Of a stretch of DNA of 64,000 bases, positions 61,607-64,000 are shown piece by piece (within the stretch, counting starts at the first letter, position 1; the number at the start of each line of letters is the position of its first letter). The stretch lies in NCBI RefSeq assembly GCF_003350545.1, contig NZ_QQBA01000003.1, forward strand, positions 231,373 to 295,372, in the 5' to 3' direction. The translations under genes were made by a program, and so were the position numbers. This DNA comes from Flavobacterium glaciei. Its GTDB lineage: Bacteria > Bacteroidota > Bacteroidia > Flavobacteriales > Flavobacteriaceae. Below the pieces are notes generated by a model. The model was not told where the DNA came from. It saw nothing but the letters and a program-made list of their open reading frames with translations, and did no database searches.

Positions 61607-61642
61607 TGACAAAAAAATAGCGTGCACACTATCTATTTGTCA
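61607..61642 (+). promoter_or_regulatory. Hairpin after the aptamer, possible expression platform
   Basis: TGACAAA (61607-61613) pairs with TTTGTCA (61636-61642), and inner ATAG with CTAT. Its GACA is also the partner of the aptamer P1 end, so the two structures could be exclusive. There is no U-tract; effect is inferred. Confidence 0.5.
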
Positions 61643-61711
61643 TAGGAAACAAACATTTATTAATTTAACAAAAGGAATAATTCCCCCTTTTATTCGTAAT
61701 CTTATTTACGG

Positions 61712-63865
61712 ATGAATACTTTATTTTATTTTACAAGCCGCAAAAGCGCAAAGGCGAAACCTTCAAACATACTTTTGAGTCGTCTATTCTCTATTTTATT
61801 TTCTCTATTTTCGTTTCTCTCTTTTGCACAAGTAAAAGACACTACGAAATTAAACCAACTGGATGAAGTTTTGGTATCAGCGGTGCGGGTTACCACAAAA
61901 ACACCGGTTAGTTTTAGTAATTTAGGAAAAAAGGAAATCAAATTTAGAAACTTAGGGCAGGACATCCCTATTCTGATGAATTATTTGCCGTCAGTTGTTA
62001 CCACTTCTGATGCGGGAAATGGTGTTGGTTACACCGGAATTCGAGTTCGAGGTAGCGATGCGACAAGAGTAAATGTTACCATCAACGGAATTCCATACAA
62101 TGATTCTGAAAGTCATGGAACTTTTTGGGTTAATATGCCTGATTTTGCTTCTTCAGTAGAGAGTTTACAATTGCAACGAGGTGTAGGGACTTCTACTAAC
62201 GGTGCGGGAGCTTTTGGTGCCAGCTTAAATATGTTGACGGATAATTTTGCCAAAGATAGTTCGGGTGAAATCTCAAATTCGATGGGCAGTTTCAATACCA
62301 GAAAACACACGGTAAAATTTAGTACAGGTTTGATGAATAACCACTTCGAAATCGCAGGGCGTTTGTCGGCTATTAAGTCGGACGGATTTGTAGATCGCGG
62401 AGCTTCTGATTTAAAATCCTATTTTCTTCAGGGGACCTACGTGGGTAAAACGACTTTGATAAAAGCATTGGTTTTTGGTGGAACCGAAAAAACGTACCAG
62501 TCTTGGAACGGGATAGATGGTGAAACATTACAAAATGACCGAACGTTTAATTCAGCAGGTGCCTTCACGGACGAACAAGGGAATGCACGTTTTTATGACA
62601 ATGAAACCGACAATTACCAGCAAGATCACTTACAATTGCTCTGGAACGAAAAAATATCCGAAAATTGGAGTACTAATTTTGCGTTGCATTACACTAAAGG
62701 AAAAGGTTATTACGAAAATTACAAAGAAGATGCTGATTTTTCCGATTACGGATTACAGCCAGTTGGCGCTATTACAACAACGGATTTAGTGCGTCAAAAA
62801 TGGTTAGATAATGATTTTTATGGAACTACGTTTTCTGCTAATTATAAAGATGAAAAATGGGATGTGATTTTTGGTGGTGGTTGGAACAAATATGAAGGTG
62901 ACCATTTTGGAACAGTTGTTTGGGCACGAAATGCTTCACAGACTGAGTTAGGAGACCGGTATTATGATGATTATGCTAATAAAACCGATGGAAATCTTTT
63001 TGCCAAAGCCAATTTCCAAATCACAGAGCAACTAAGTTTATTTGGAGATTTGCAATATAGATCCGTCAATTACAAAGCTAATGGTGTTCAGCCCACACTT
63101 GTAGATGATACTTTTAATTTCTTTAACCCTAAAACGGGATTAACTTACACAATCAATTCTGGAAATTCTGTCTATTTATCCTATGCCAGAGCCAATCGCG
63201 AACCAAATAGGAGTGATTACGAAGGCGGAAATGTAAAGCCAGAAAAGCTGAATGATTTTGAATTGGGTTGGCGATATGTTGCTGAAAAAGTACAATTCAA
63301 TACCAATGTGTATTATATGGCTTACAAAGACCAATTGATTTTGACGGGAAATTTAGATGATGTAGGCGCTCCAATACGTTCTAACAGTGAAAAAAGTTAT
63401 CGTTTAGGACTTGAAGTTGATGCTACAATAGCGTTGACAGATCAATTGATTATTCGTCCTAATTTTACATTGAGTGCTAATAAAAATATTGATTTAGCGG
63501 TAGAAGGTCAGGATTATGGAACAACTGAAATCGCATATTCTCCATCGATTATTGCAGGAAATATTTTGGTCTATACCCCAGTGGAAAATCTCCATATTTC
63601 ATGGTTGCAAAAATTTGTGGGCGAACAATACATGAATAACATTGAATTACCGGCTGCTAAGTTGGCGGATTATTTTGTCAATGATTTAAATGTTGCCTAC
63701 ACTTTTAAACCTAAAACCATCTTCAAAGAAATAGTGTTGACGGGTTTAGTAAACAATTTTTTAGATAAAAAATACGTTTCAAATGGGTACATGTACGATA
63801 TCTATCCGTATTACTATCCGCAAGCAGGAACTAATTTCTTGCTAGGTTTTACCCTGAAGTTTTAA
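61712..63865 (+). CDS. TonB-dependent receptor, probably for thiamin
   Basis: Outer-membrane receptor of 717 residues. The N-terminus is a long basic signal (MNTLFYFTSRKSAKAKPSNI followed by a hydrophobic LFSILFSLFSFLSFAQ). LDEVLVSAVRVTTKTPVSFS is the TonB box region, and the plug follows (IPILMNYLPSVVTTSDAGNG, IRVRGSDATRVNVTINGIPY, NGAGAFGASLNMLTDNFAK). The barrel ends GTNFLLGFTLKF with a terminal Phe. No carboxypeptidase-like N-domain. Ligand inferred from the TPP riboswitch upstream: thiamin or a phosphorylated form. A weak start region with an occluding hairpin is noted in findings. Confidence 0.92.
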   Translation: MNTLFYFTSRKSAKAKPSNILLSRLFSILFSLFSFLSFAQVKDTTKLNQLDEVLVSAVRVTTKTPVSFSNLGKKEIKFRNLGQDIPILMNYLPSVVTTSDAGNGVGYTGIRVRGSDATRVNVTINGIPYNDSESHGTFWVNMPDFASSVESLQLQRGVGTSTNGAGAFGASLNMLTDNFAKDSSGEISNSMGSFNTRKHTVKFSTGLMNNHFEIAGRLSAIKSDGFVDRGASDLKSYFLQGTYVGKTTLIKALVFGGTEKTYQSWNGIDGETLQNDRTFNSAGAFTDEQGNARFYDNETDNYQQDHLQLLWNEKISENWSTNFALHYTKGKGYYENYKEDADFSDYGLQPVGAITTTDLVRQKWLDNDFYGTTFSANYKDEKWDVIFGGGWNKYEGDHFGTVVWARNASQTELGDRYYDDYANKTDGNLFAKANFQITEQLSLFGDLQYRSVNYKANGVQPTLVDDTFNFFNPKTGLTYTINSGNSVYLSYARANREPNRSDYEGGNVKPEKLNDFELGWRYVAEKVQFNTNVYYMAYKDQLILTGNLDDVGAPIRSNSEKSYRLGLEVDATIALTDQLIIRPNFTLSANKNIDLAVEGQDYGTTEIAYSPSIIAGNILVYTPVENLHISWLQKFVGEQYMNNIELPAAKLADYFVNDLNVAYTFKPKTIFKEIVLTGLVNNFLDKKYVSNGYMYDIYPYYYPQAGTNFLLGFTLKF

Positions 63866-63964
63866 AAGAAGAGTTTGTAATTGGAGTAAATCCTGATGGT
63901 TCGCTGAGGGCACTGAAAAACTTCGCTTATTTTGATTAGAGTCGTTTTTTAGACAATAAAGAAA

Positions 63965-64000
63965 CGCTTATAACAGGATTTTAAACATCCGTTATAAGCG
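63965..64000 (+). terminator. Terminator-like hairpin at the window edge
   Basis: CGCTTATAAC and GTTATAAGCG arms (63965-63974 and 63991-64000) with inner GGAT/ATCC. The following bases are outside the window, so a U-tract cannot be checked. Confidence 0.6.

Noticed and set aside
1..64000. Search for CRISPR arrays, tRNA, rRNA, transposases, integrases and phage genes
   Set aside because: No regularly spaced direct repeats, no cloverleaf-like segments ending in CCA and no mobile-element proteins were seen; the short dispersed palindromes are not CRISPR repeats.

Overview
The window is core chromosome of a member of the Flavobacteriaceae, most likely Flavobacterium. The evidence is AT-rich DNA, gliding-motility genes gldE and gldD, Por/type IX secretion (T9SS) C-terminal sorting domains, TonB-dependent receptors with carboxypeptidase-like N-domains, DUF4296/DUF3078/DUF3109/DUF4301 proteins, an extended L21, few visible Shine-Dalgarno sites, and Bacteroidetes -7 elements (TAnnTTTG) upstream of several genes. 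No rRNA, tRNA, CRISPR array, transposase or phage gene was seen.

Layout. 0-5.5 kb: 3' part of pyrC, a DUF4296 lipoprotein, a sugar-epimerase-like protein, tyrS, a RelE-type toxin-antitoxin pair and a LuxE-like acyl-protein synthetase. 5.6-13 kb: a short T9SS-sorted protein, then a minus-strand unit of a TonB receptor, a beta-helix surface lipoprotein and a small lipoprotein, divergent from a PhoB/PhoR-like two-component pair. 13-22 kb: a glycosyltransferase, a Lys/Ala-repeat protein with a PBCV-type basic C-terminal motif, a very large outer-membrane protein of unknown role, lysC-GNAT divergent from fbp, and a TerB-like protein. 22-33 kb: hupE-like, dCMP deaminase, S41 protease, small proteins, marC, DUF3109, then nucleotide metabolism (nrdB, nrdA, dgt). 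33-42 kb: a T9SS-exported M36 metallopeptidase, a DUF3078 protein, dxs, a TonB-C-like protein, tadA, rng. 42-52 kb: a 30-residue basic protein, HU, mutY-ssb-gldE-gldD, a metal-binding lipoprotein, a DMT transporter, an M16 peptidase pair, and rplU-rpmA. 52-57 kb: a rearranged intergenic zone with two DoxX-like genes, a decayed second copy of the 3' part of rpmA, a secreted hypothetical, a decayed second copy of the 3' end of ahcY, repeats and hairpins, and then ahcY. 57-64 kb: 4'-phosphopantetheinyl transferase, PcrB-like synthase, a PnuC-type transporter, a NadR-type kinase fused to DUF4301, an ArfB-like rescue factor, and a TPP riboswitch ahead of a TonB receptor that is probably for thiamin.

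Genes that appear to work together: nrdA/nrdB/dgt plus a dCMP deaminase (dNTP pools); gldD/gldE with T9SS cargo (motility and secretion); PnuC plus the NadR-like fusion (vitamin or nucleoside uptake and trapping); the TPP riboswitch plus its receptor (thiamin uptake); and the receptor/lipoprotein unit beside the two-component system. The most unusual signals are the two partial gene-end duplications at 52-55 kb, a dispersed repeat family with four recognisable copies and covarying hairpins, and the kinase-DUF4301 fusion.
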